Source: Nonomuraea sp. PA05
GTDB lineage: Bacteria > Actinomycetota > Actinomycetes > Streptosporangiales > Streptosporangiaceae
NCBI RefSeq assembly: GCF_008086045.1
Contig: NZ_VSEY01000008.1
Coordinates: forward strand, 248,001-312,000
DNA: 64,000 nucleotides
Direction of reading: 5' to 3'
Below the pieces are notes generated by a model. That model was not told the DNA's origin, did no database searches, and saw only the letters and a program-made list of their open reading frames with translations. This document shows, in pieces, positions 27,540 through 34,915 of this stretch (position 1 is its first letter; each line of letters opens with the position of its first letter). The translations under genes and the position numbers were made by a program.

Positions 27540-28928
27540 ATGGCATTGCGGAAACGGTCGATGGGTGTGGTCGCGGTCATCGCCGCCGCCGGTCTGGGGC
27601 TCGCCGCCTGCGGCCAGTCCTCCGGCGGAGGCGGCGACACCATCGAGCTGACGATCGCCCAGAACGCCATCGCCGGTGGCAAGAACGCCGCCGCGGCGAA
27701 GTTCGTCGCCGACTGGGTGATCCCCAAGTTCGAGGCGGCGCAGAAGGCCAAGGGGAAGGACGTCACGGTCAAGTTCGTTCCCAGCGGTGTCGACGACGAG
27801 CAGTACAAGACCAAGCTCTCCCTCGACCTCAAGTCAGGCAAGGGCGCGGACGTGATCGACATCGACGGCATCTGGGCCGGCGAGTTCGCCGAGGCCGGCT
27901 ACATCAAGCCGCTGTCCGAGCTGGTCGGGGCGGAGGCCGACAGCTGGGACGGCTGGGCCCAGATCCCCGAGGCCGTGCAGGCCATGGCCGAGTTCAACGG
28001 CAAGAAGTACGCCCTGCCGGTCGGCACCGACGGCCGCGTGCTCTACTTCAACAAGAGCCTGTTCACCAAGGCCGGGCTGCCGGCCGACTGGCAGCCCAAG
28101 AGCTGGCAGGAGATCCTCGACGCGGGCGCCAAGCTCAAGTCCTCCGGCGTGCCCGTCCCCATCCAGATCAACGCCGGCACCGCGATGGGCGAGGCCACCT
28201 CCATGCAGGGCGTGCTGCCGCTGCTCGCGGGCGCGGGCGGCGAGGTGCAGCAGGACGGCAAGTGGTCCGGCGCCTCCCAGCCGATGAAGGACGCGCTCGG
28301 CCTGTACCAGAAGATCTACGGCGGCGGCCTCGGCGATCCCAGGCTCCAGCAGGAGGCCAAGGGCCGCGACAAGTCGTTCCAGCAGTTCGCCGAGGGCAAG
28401 ATCGGCATCCTGATGGAGGGCGACTACTTCTGGCGCGGCGTGGTCAACCCCAAGACCGGCGTGGCCAAGATGGCCGACCGCGACCAGACCGTCGGGTACG
28501 CCATGATCCCCGCCATCGAGCCCGGCAAGGGCATTCGCGGCCAGGACTTCGTCAGCATGTCCGGCGGCGCCCTGCGCACGGTGAACCCCAGCAGCAAGCA
28601 CCCGAAGGAGGCGTTCGAGCTGCTGGCCTTCACGCTCTCCCCGGAGGCGCTGAAGGAGGAGACCAAGGACGGCAACGTCCGCATCACCCCGCGCACGGAC
28701 GTCAACAAGGAGATCCTGGCGGGCGAGCCCCTGCTGACGTTCATCTCGGAGAAGGTGCTGCCGGTGACGGCCTACCGGCCGCCGGTCGCGCTCTACCCGC
28801 AGGTGTCGGTGGCGCTGCAGGAGGCCACCGCCGCGGTCGCCGGCGGCACGGCTCCGGACCAGGCCGCGGCCGACTACCAGAAGAAGCTTGAGGGAATCGT
28901 CGGTGGCGCAGGCAACATCGCCTCCTGA
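27540..28928 (+). CDS. Carbohydrate ABC transporter substrate-binding lipoprotein (CUT1)
   Basis: 462 aa from ATG 27540, with GGAGGG 5 nt upstream. Lipoprotein signal: hydrophobic AVIAAAGLGLAAC with LAAC lipobox (Cys near residue 24). The family-1 binding fold is visible (GADVIDIDGIWAGEFAEAGYIKPL, KYALPVGTDGRVLYFNKSLF, KIGILMEGDYFWR). Captures a sugar or glycoside outside the membrane. First gene of an eight-gene operon; its 3' end overlaps the next gene by 26 nt. Confidence 0.9.
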   Translation: MALRKRSMGVVAVIAAAGLGLAACGQSSGGGGDTIELTIAQNAIAGGKNAAAAKFVADWVIPKFEAAQKAKGKDVTVKFVPSGVDDEQYKTKLSLDLKSGKGADVIDIDGIWAGEFAEAGYIKPLSELVGAEADSWDGWAQIPEAVQAMAEFNGKKYALPVGTDGRVLYFNKSLFTKAGLPADWQPKSWQEILDAGAKLKSSGVPVPIQINAGTAMGEATSMQGVLPLLAGAGGEVQQDGKWSGASQPMKDALGLYQKIYGGGLGDPRLQQEAKGRDKSFQQFAEGKIGILMEGDYFWRGVVNPKTGVAKMADRDQTVGYAMIPAIEPGKGIRGQDFVSMSGGALRTVNPSSKHPKEAFELLAFTLSPEALKEETKDGNVRITPRTDVNKEILAGEPLLTFISEKVLPVTAYRPPVALYPQVSVALQEATAAVAGGTAPDQAAADYQKKLEGIVGGAGNIAS

Positions 28929-29859
28929 AACCCCCGAGGCTCCCGAGGCTCCTGAGGCGGGCCCCGGCACGAAGGAGCCCTCCCGCTACAGCTCGGACGC
29001 GGCGGGCCTGGGCAAGGCGCGGGCAGGGGTCTTCATGGCCCCCGCCCTGCTGCTGATCGCCGCCTTCCTCGTCTTCCCCGCGCTCTGGGTGCTCTACCTC
29101 GGCCTGACGAACTACCGCCTGACGGGGATCGCCGCCGCCGAGCCGCAGTTCGTCGGCCTCGGCAATCTCCTCGACGCGGTCGCGAACCCGACGTTCTGGA
29201 GCTCTACCTGGCTGACCACGCAGTTCGTGCTGGGCTCGGCCGTCATCGGGCAGGTCGGGCTCGGCTTCACCATCGCGTGGCTGCTGCGCGACCGGCGCGG
29301 CCCGCTCAAGCGGGCGGTCGAGGGCCTGGTCATCCTGGCCTGGATCCTGCCCAGCGCCATCGTGTCGTTCCTGTGGGTGGCGCTGCTCGACCGCGACGGC
29401 GGCACGCTCAACGCGCTGCTCGGCATCCCCGGCACCGCCTGGCTGCTTGACCACCCGATGTTGTCGATCATCGTGTTCAACACCTGGCGCGGCACCGCGT
29501 TCTCGATGATGTTGTACGGCGCCGCGCTCGGCAACGTGCCGCCCTCGCACCTGGAGAGCGCCCGCCTGGCCGGCGCCTCCGGCTGGCAGCAGCTCAGGGA
29601 CGTGGTGTTCCCGCACATCAGAGGGCACATCCTGACGAACCTGCTGCTGATCAGCCTGTGGACGTTCAACGACTTCACCCCCTTCCTGCTCACCGCCGGC
29701 GGCCCCGACGGCAAGTCGGAGATCCTGGCCGTGCACGTGTACAAGGTGGCGCTGCAGGGCGGCGAGCTGGGCTACGGCGCCGCCGTCTCCACGATCATCC
29801 TGCTGATCAACCTGGTCGTCGCGGTGTTCTACCTGCGGCTGTTGCGGAGCAAGAAATGA
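28903..29859 (+). CDS. CUT1 sugar ABC permease, MalF-like
   Basis: 318 aa from GTG 28903 (GAGGGA 7 nt upstream, inside the previous gene); TTG 28888 is possible. Cytoplasmic N-tail with the repeat EAPEAPEA, then six TM helices and the EAA loop ESARLAGASGWQQLRDVVFP. Forms the channel with the next gene, which overlaps by ATGA. Confidence 0.9.
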   Translation: MAQATSPPETPEAPEAPEAGPGTKEPSRYSSDAAGLGKARAGVFMAPALLLIAAFLVFPALWVLYLGLTNYRLTGIAAAEPQFVGLGNLLDAVANPTFWSSTWLTTQFVLGSAVIGQVGLGFTIAWLLRDRRGPLKRAVEGLVILAWILPSAIVSFLWVALLDRDGGTLNALLGIPGTAWLLDHPMLSIIVFNTWRGTAFSMMLYGAALGNVPPSHLESARLAGASGWQQLRDVVFPHIRGHILTNLLLISLWTFNDFTPFLLTAGGPDGKSEILAVHVYKVALQGGELGYGAAVSTIILLINLVVAVFYLRLLRSKK

Positions 29860-30674
29860 CGCGGTTCGTCCTGGGCCGGATCGGGTTCTGCACGCTGATC
29901 GCCGTGCTGCTGGCGTTCTTCACGATCCCGCTGCTGTGGCTGGTGACCGCGCCCTTCACCACCGACCCCACCTACGAGGTGTCGGTGCCCGACTTCACCT
30001 GGGACAACTTCCTGGCGGTCGTGGAGCACCCGTACGCGCTGCCGTCGTTGTGGAACTCGGTCGTGCTGTCGGTCGGCACCGCCCTGCTGGTCGTGCTCTT
30101 CTCCGCGCTGGCCGCCTACGCGCTCAGCCGGGTTCGGCTGCCCGGCCGCGACGCCCTGCTGTACGCGCTGCTGCTGCTGTCGTCGATCATCACCGGCACG
30201 GCGGCCATGGTGCCGCTGTTCCAGCTCGCGGTGGAGCTGAACCTCATCGACTCGCAGCTCGGGCTGATCCTCATCCTGACCGGCGGCCTGCTGCCCGCGG
30301 CGATCTTCATGCTGAAGGACTTCATGGACGCCACGCCCAAGTCGTACGAGGAGTCGGCCCGCGTCTTCGGCGCCTCGCCGCTGCAGATCGTGCGCCACGT
30401 GGTGGTCCCCCTGGTACGGCCGGGGCTGGCGACCATCGCGGTGTGGGCCGTGGCCAACGTGTGGGGGAACTTCCTCATGCCGTACCTGCTGCTGAGCGAC
30501 GTGGAGAAACAACCGGCGGCGGTGATCACGTACACGCTCTACACCGAGGGCGGGCAGGCCAACCTCAGCATGTTGTCCACGTTCGGGCTGCTCTACTCCA
30601 TCCCGGTGGTGCTCATGTACCTGTTCGTCAGCAAGAAGTACGGCTTCCGCTTCCACGGAGGGATCAAGCGTTAA
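29856..30674 (+). CDS. CUT1 sugar ABC permease, MalG-like
   Basis: 272 aa from ATG 29856. Six TM helices, EAA loop EESARVFGASPLQIVRHVVV, C-terminus KKYGFRFHGGIKR. It overlaps the preceding stop by 4 nt and shares one base with the next ATG (TAATG). Confidence 0.92.
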   Translation: MTRFVLGRIGFCTLIAVLLAFFTIPLLWLVTAPFTTDPTYEVSVPDFTWDNFLAVVEHPYALPSLWNSVVLSVGTALLVVLFSALAAYALSRVRLPGRDALLYALLLLSSIITGTAAMVPLFQLAVELNLIDSQLGLILILTGGLLPAAIFMLKDFMDATPKSYEESARVFGASPLQIVRHVVVPLVRPGLATIAVWAVANVWGNFLMPYLLLSDVEKQPAAVITYTLYTEGGQANLSMLSTFGLLYSIPVVLMYLFVSKKYGFRFHGGIKR

Positions 30675-31738
30675 TGGCCGCCATCGAACTACGCGGGCTG
30701 ACCAAGGTCTATCCCGGCGGGGTGAAAGCGCTCGACGCGCTCGACCTGGCCATCCCCGACGGCGAGTTCTTCGCCCTGCTCGGGCCCTCCGGCTGCGGCA
30801 AGACCACGCTGCTGCGCACGATCGCCGGCCTGGAGACCGCCACCGGCGGCGCCGTGGTCATCGGCGGGCGCGAGGTGACGGGCGTGCAGCCGGGCGGCCG
30901 GGACGTGGCCATGGTGTTCCAGGACTACGCGCTGTTCCCGCACATGGACGTCACGGACAACATCGCCTACCCGCTGCGCATCAAGAAGGTCGCCAAGGAC
31001 GCGCGCCGCGACAAGGCCGCCGAGGTGGGGGCCAGGCTCGGGCTCGACCACCTCATGGACCGGCGGCCCGGGCAGCTCTCCGGCGGGCAGCAGCAGCGGG
31101 TCGCGCTGGCCAGGGTGATGGCCACGCAGGCGCAGGCGTACCTGTTCGACGAGCCGCTGTCCAACCTGGACGCCCGGCTGCGGCTGGAGGCCCGCACGTT
31201 CCTCAAGAAGCTCCAGCGCGAGCTGGGGGTCACCACCGTCTTCGTCACCCACGACCAGGCCGAGGCGCTGGCGATGGCCGACCGGATGGCGGTCATGGAG
31301 GCCGGGCACATCCGGCAGATCGGCACTCCGGCCGAGGTCTTCCAGCGGCCCGCCAACACCTTCGTGGCCGGGTTCATCGGCTCCACCCCGATGAATCTGC
31401 TGGACGGCGCCGTGCGAGGTGACACGCTGGAGGTGGCAGGGTGCAAGATCGCGGTCCCCGCCTCCGCCGGCGGACCGCTGTCCGATGGGGAGGAGATCGT
31501 GTACGGCGTACGGCCCGAATACCTGGCCTACTCGGCCGAGCCCGCGGAGGGCGCGTTCGGCGGGCAGGTGGCCATCGTGGAGAACCTGGGCGCCTCCCAC
31601 CTGGTGACCCTCGACGTCAACGACGTGACCGTGCAGGTCGTGGTGCCCGAGGGCAGCGAGCCCGCGGTGGGCGACGACGGCTACGCGCTGCCCCGGCGTG
31701 ACCGGGCGCTGGTCTACCGGAACGGAGAGCTCGTGTGA
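30674..31738 (+). CDS. Sugar ABC transporter ATPase, MsmK/UgpC-like
   Basis: 354 aa. Walker A GPSGCGKT, signature [13 protein letters not shown], Walker B YLFDEPLSNLD, switch TVFVTHDQ, then a C-terminal OB-like (MalK-type) regulatory domain from about residue 240. It is unusual for the ATPase to be encoded with its CUT1 partner in actinomycetes, which often use one shared MsiK; a dedicated ATPase suggests acquisition as a unit. Confidence 0.92.
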   Translation: MAAIELRGLTKVYPGGVKALDALDLAIPDGEFFALLGPSGCGKTTLLRTIAGLETATGGAVVIGGREVTGVQPGGRDVAMVFQDYALFPHMDVTDNIAYPLRIKKVAKDARRDKAAEVGARLGLDHLMDRRPGQLSGGQQQRVALARVMATQAQAYLFDEPLSNLDARLRLEARTFLKKLQRELGVTTVFVTHDQAEALAMADRMAVMEAGHIRQIGTPAEVFQRPANTFVAGFIGSTPMNLLDGAVRGDTLEVAGCKIAVPASAGGPLSDGEEIVYGVRPEYLAYSAEPAEGAFGGQVAIVENLGASHLVTLDVNDVTVQVVVPEGSEPAVGDDGYALPRRDRALVYRNGELV

Positions 31739-32955
31739 GGGGGCACTGGTCGCTGGACGACCGGCTGGAGCGCATCCTGCGCGAGGTGCCGTTCGAGGTG
31801 CCGCCGGGGACGGCCGCGGTGCACGTGAAGCTCTCCTACGACAGGTCGCAGGGCGTGATCGACCTGGGATGCGGCGCCCCCGGCGGCTTCCGCGGCTGGT
31901 CGGGCGGCGCGCGCGACGAGTACACGATCACCCGCGACTGGGCCACCCCCGGCTACCTGCCGGGCGAGCCCGAGGCGGGCACCTGGAACGTGTGGCTGCG
32001 CCTGCACCGCATCCCGCCGCAGGGCCTGGACTACACGCTGGACATCTCCTTCGAGCGGGCCGCGCCGCCCGAGCCGGTGGCCGGGGAGCCGCCGCACGGC
32101 GAACGGCCGCCGCGCCGCGACATCCCGGACGTGGGCGGCCTGCGCTGGTACGCGGGCGACTTCCACGCCCACACCGTCCACAGCGACGGCACCCTCACCA
32201 TCGCCGAGCTGGCCGAGCTGGCCCGCGGGCGCGGGCTCGACTTCCTGGCCGTCACCGACCACAACACGACCAGCCACCACCCCTGGCTGGCCACGATCGA
32301 CCGGGGCGTCACGCTCATCCCCGGCCAGGAGGTCACCACCGACCGGGGCCACGCGAACGTGTTCGGCGAGGTCGGCTGGGTGGACTTCCGCGAGCCCGCC
32401 GACTCCTGGGTCGAGCACGCCGAGCGCGCGGGCGGGCTGATCTCGATCAACCACCCGCTCGGCGGCGACTGCGCCTGGCTGCTGCCGATCAGCCGCCGCC
32501 CGCGCGTGGCAGAGGTGTGGAGCTCCGGGTGGTGGGACCGCCGCTGGGGAGCCCCGCTGGCCTGGGCCGACGCCTGGCGCGACGACGTGATCGCGATCGG
32601 CGGCAGCGACTTCCACACGCACGGCTCCGACGGCCTGCCCGGCTCGCCCACCACCTGGGTGCTGGCTGAGAACACCGGCGCGGAGCCGTCGGGCGCTCAC
32701 GCGGGGCCGGTGGGCGCGCACGCCGTGCTGGAGGGCGTGCGCGCGGGCCGCACCGCCGTGTCCACCGGCCCCGGCGGGCCGCTGCTGCTCAGGCTGGGCG
32801 ACGAGCTGCTCGTCCTGGACGCCGACGGCCTGGTGCTGGTACGCCCCGACGGCACGCGGCAGGTGGTCCGCGGCGAGCGCGCGCTGCTGCCCGCCATCGA
32901 CGGACCCCACCGGCTGGAGACCTACGAGAACGAGGTGATCGCCCTATGCGCGTGA
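31735..32955 (+). CDS. PHP-domain metallohydrolase, CehA/McbA-like
   Basis: 406 aa from GTG 31735 (GTGA overlap with the ATPase). Residues 1-130 are a beta-rich N-domain. The PHP metal site follows: DFHAHTVHSDG, TDHNTTSHH, LIPGQEVTTDRGH, INHPLGG, GSDFHTHG. No signal peptide, so it acts in the cytoplasm on the imported compound. PHP enzymes are mostly phosphoesterases; in this operon a phosphate-ester or diester of an inositol/mannose compound is an attractive but unproved substrate. Confidence 0.85.
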   Translation: MRGHWSLDDRLERILREVPFEVPPGTAAVHVKLSYDRSQGVIDLGCGAPGGFRGWSGGARDEYTITRDWATPGYLPGEPEAGTWNVWLRLHRIPPQGLDYTLDISFERAAPPEPVAGEPPHGERPPRRDIPDVGGLRWYAGDFHAHTVHSDGTLTIAELAELARGRGLDFLAVTDHNTTSHHPWLATIDRGVTLIPGQEVTTDRGHANVFGEVGWVDFREPADSWVEHAERAGGLISINHPLGGDCAWLLPISRRPRVAEVWSSGWWDRRWGAPLAWADAWRDDVIAIGGSDFHTHGSDGLPGSPTTWVLAENTGAEPSGAHAGPVGAHAVLEGVRAGRTAVSTGPGGPLLLRLGDELLVLDADGLVLVRPDGTRQVVRGERALLPAIDGPHRLETYENEVIALCA

Positions 32956-33839
32956 GGAAAGTCGCCAACGCCCCCGTGAGCTTCGGCGTGTTCGAGCTGA
33001 GCGACGGCCCGCCGCCGCTGACCCCCGACGAGATGGTCCGCGCGCTGGCCGAGGCCGGCTACGAGGGCATCGACTCGGGGCCGATCGGCTACCTGGGCAC
33101 CGGCTCCGAGCTGACCGACCGGCTGGCCGGGGCCGGGCTGCTGCTCTGCGGCGGCTGGGTGGACCTGCCCTTCCACGACGCGGACGGCTACGGCAAGGCG
33201 CTGCCGGGGCTGGAGGCGGCGCTGGACGTGTTCGCCGCCGCGCCTCCGGGCGACCTGCCGCCGCGGCCCACGATCGCCTGCCCCGGCACGCCGGAACGGT
33301 TCGCGCGGCCCGGCGGGACCGCTCCAGGGCTGCCGGCCGCCGAGTGGCCCGCGTTCGCCGCCCGGATCCAGGACACGACCGAGCGGTGCCGCGCGCGCGG
33401 GTTCGAGCCCGTCTTCCACCACCACCTCGGCACCCACGTCGAGACGCCCGACGACGTCGAGCGGCTGCTGGAGCTGACCGACGTGCAGCTCTGCCTCGAC
33501 ACGGGACACCTGCTGCTGGCCGGCGGCGACCCGGTCGCGGCGCTGCGCGCCTGGGCGGACAGGGTCGGGCACGTGCACGTCAAGGACGGCGACACGACCA
33601 TCCTCGCCCAGGCCCTGGCCGACGGCGTGGACCTGCGCGAGCTGATGGGCCGCGGCGGGTTCGCCCCGCTCGGCGAGGGCGAGCTGGACCTGCCCGCCGT
33701 GGTGCGCACGCTGGACGAGATCGGCTACGCGGGCTGGATCGTGATCGAGCAGGACACTCTCCCCGGGCGGCGCACGGTCGCCCAGAACATCGCCGACCAG
33801 GCGGCCAACCGCCGGAAGCTGAAGGACTTGGGGCTTTGA
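32946..33839 (+). CDS. Xylose-isomerase-like TIM barrel, inosose dehydratase (IolE)-like
   Basis: 297 aa, the length of IolE. It begins ANAPVSFGVFE, a start typical of actinobacterial IolE-like enzymes. The metal site is spread over FEPVFHHHLGTHVE, LCLDTGHLLLAGGDP, GHVHVKDGD and IVIEQD. IolE dehydrates scyllo-inosose to the diketone used by IolD, so it could connect this operon to the divergent iol genes; a sugar isomerase/epimerase role is the alternative. Overlaps both neighbours. Confidence 0.8.
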   Translation: MRVRKVANAPVSFGVFELSDGPPPLTPDEMVRALAEAGYEGIDSGPIGYLGTGSELTDRLAGAGLLLCGGWVDLPFHDADGYGKALPGLEAALDVFAAAPPGDLPPRPTIACPGTPERFARPGGTAPGLPAAEWPAFAARIQDTTERCRARGFEPVFHHHLGTHVETPDDVERLLELTDVQLCLDTGHLLLAGGDPVAALRAWADRVGHVHVKDGDTTILAQALADGVDLRELMGRGGFAPLGEGELDLPAVVRTLDEIGYAGWIVIEQDTLPGRRTVAQNIADQAANRRKLKDLGL

Positions 33840-34915
33840 GAATCGCGCTTGTCGGGTGCGGGGCCGTCACGCAGGCGGTCTACGTGCCGTTGCTGTCCAG
33901 GCGGCGGGACCTGTTCGAGGTCAGCGCCGTCTGCGACCTGTCGCGCACGCTGGCCGACGCCGTGGGCGACCGGCTGGGGGCGGCGCGGCGGTACACGGCG
34001 GTGGCGGAGATGCTGGCCGAGGGCGGGTTCGAGGCCGTCGTCGTGCTGGCGTCCGGCTCCCACGGCGAGACCGTGCGGCAGGCGCTGGCCGCCGGGTACG
34101 CGGTGCTGTGCGAGAAGCCGCTCGCGCTGACCAGGGCCGAGGTGGCGGCGCTGCCCGAGGGGCGGCTGATGGTCGGCTACATGAAGCAGTACGACCCGGC
34201 CGTGCGCAGGGCCGAGGAGCTCCTGGCCGAGCTGGGCGGGCCCGAGGTGATCAGGGCGGTCGAGGTGACCGTGCTGCACCCGAGCGGGGAGTCGCAGCTC
34301 GCGTTCGCGAACCTGACGCAGGCGGGCGATGTGGACGCCGGTCTGCTGGCCTCGTTGCGCGCGGCCGAGGGCGAGCTGGTGTCGCGGGCGCTGGGCGAGC
34401 AGGCCCCTGAGCAGGTGCGGCACCTGTACGGGGTGGCGCTGGGCTCCATCTGCCACGACCTGTCGCTCTTGCGGCGCTTCACCGGCTCTCCGGCAGAGAT
34501 CTCCCACGTCGAGACGTGGGGGCCCGCGCCCGGCTCCATCGAGATCTCCGGGACGCTGCCCGTACGGGGCCGCTTCTCCATCCGCTGGCACTACCTGGAG
34601 GACTACCCCGCCTACCGCGAGACCGTGGCCATCCACCACGACCGGGGCTCGCTGGAGCTCGTCTTCCCCTCGCCCTACCTGATGAACGCCCCGACCAGGC
34701 TCACCGTGGTGTCCGGGAGCGAGAGCCGTACGCACTGGCGTGAAGTGACCGAGGCGTTCGAGGTACAACTCGCCGCCTTCCATGCTTACGTGAACGATGG
34801 CAAGCCGCCGCTCACCGACGCGGGCGGCGGGCTGGAGGACATCGTCACGGCGCAGCGCATCGCGGCGCGTTACGCCGTACAGCATGATCTGCCCCTGGGA
34901 GGCGAGGCAGCGTGA
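33836..34915 (+). CDS. Gfo/Idh/MocA family NAD(P)-dependent oxidoreductase
   Basis: 359 aa from TTG 33836, overlapping the previous stop by TTGA. Rossmann start IALVGCGAVTQAVYVPLL, catalytic-type CEKPLA motif, then a beta-sheet C-domain (SICHDLSLLRRF, RFSIRWHYLEDYP). Family members include inositol 2-dehydrogenase (IolG) and 3-ketoglycoside enzymes. Given its neighbours it probably oxidises inositol or a mannosyl-inositol to a keto sugar. Confidence 0.85.
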   Translation: MRIALVGCGAVTQAVYVPLLSRRRDLFEVSAVCDLSRTLADAVGDRLGAARRYTAVAEMLAEGGFEAVVVLASGSHGETVRQALAAGYAVLCEKPLALTRAEVAALPEGRLMVGYMKQYDPAVRRAEELLAELGGPEVIRAVEVTVLHPSGESQLAFANLTQAGDVDAGLLASLRAAEGELVSRALGEQAPEQVRHLYGVALGSICHDLSLLRRFTGSPAEISHVETWGPAPGSIEISGTLPVRGRFSIRWHYLEDYPAYRETVAIHHDRGSLELVFPSPYLMNAPTRLTVVSGSESRTHWREVTEAFEVQLAAFHAYVNDGKPPLTDAGGGLEDIVTAQRIAARYAVQHDLPLGGEAA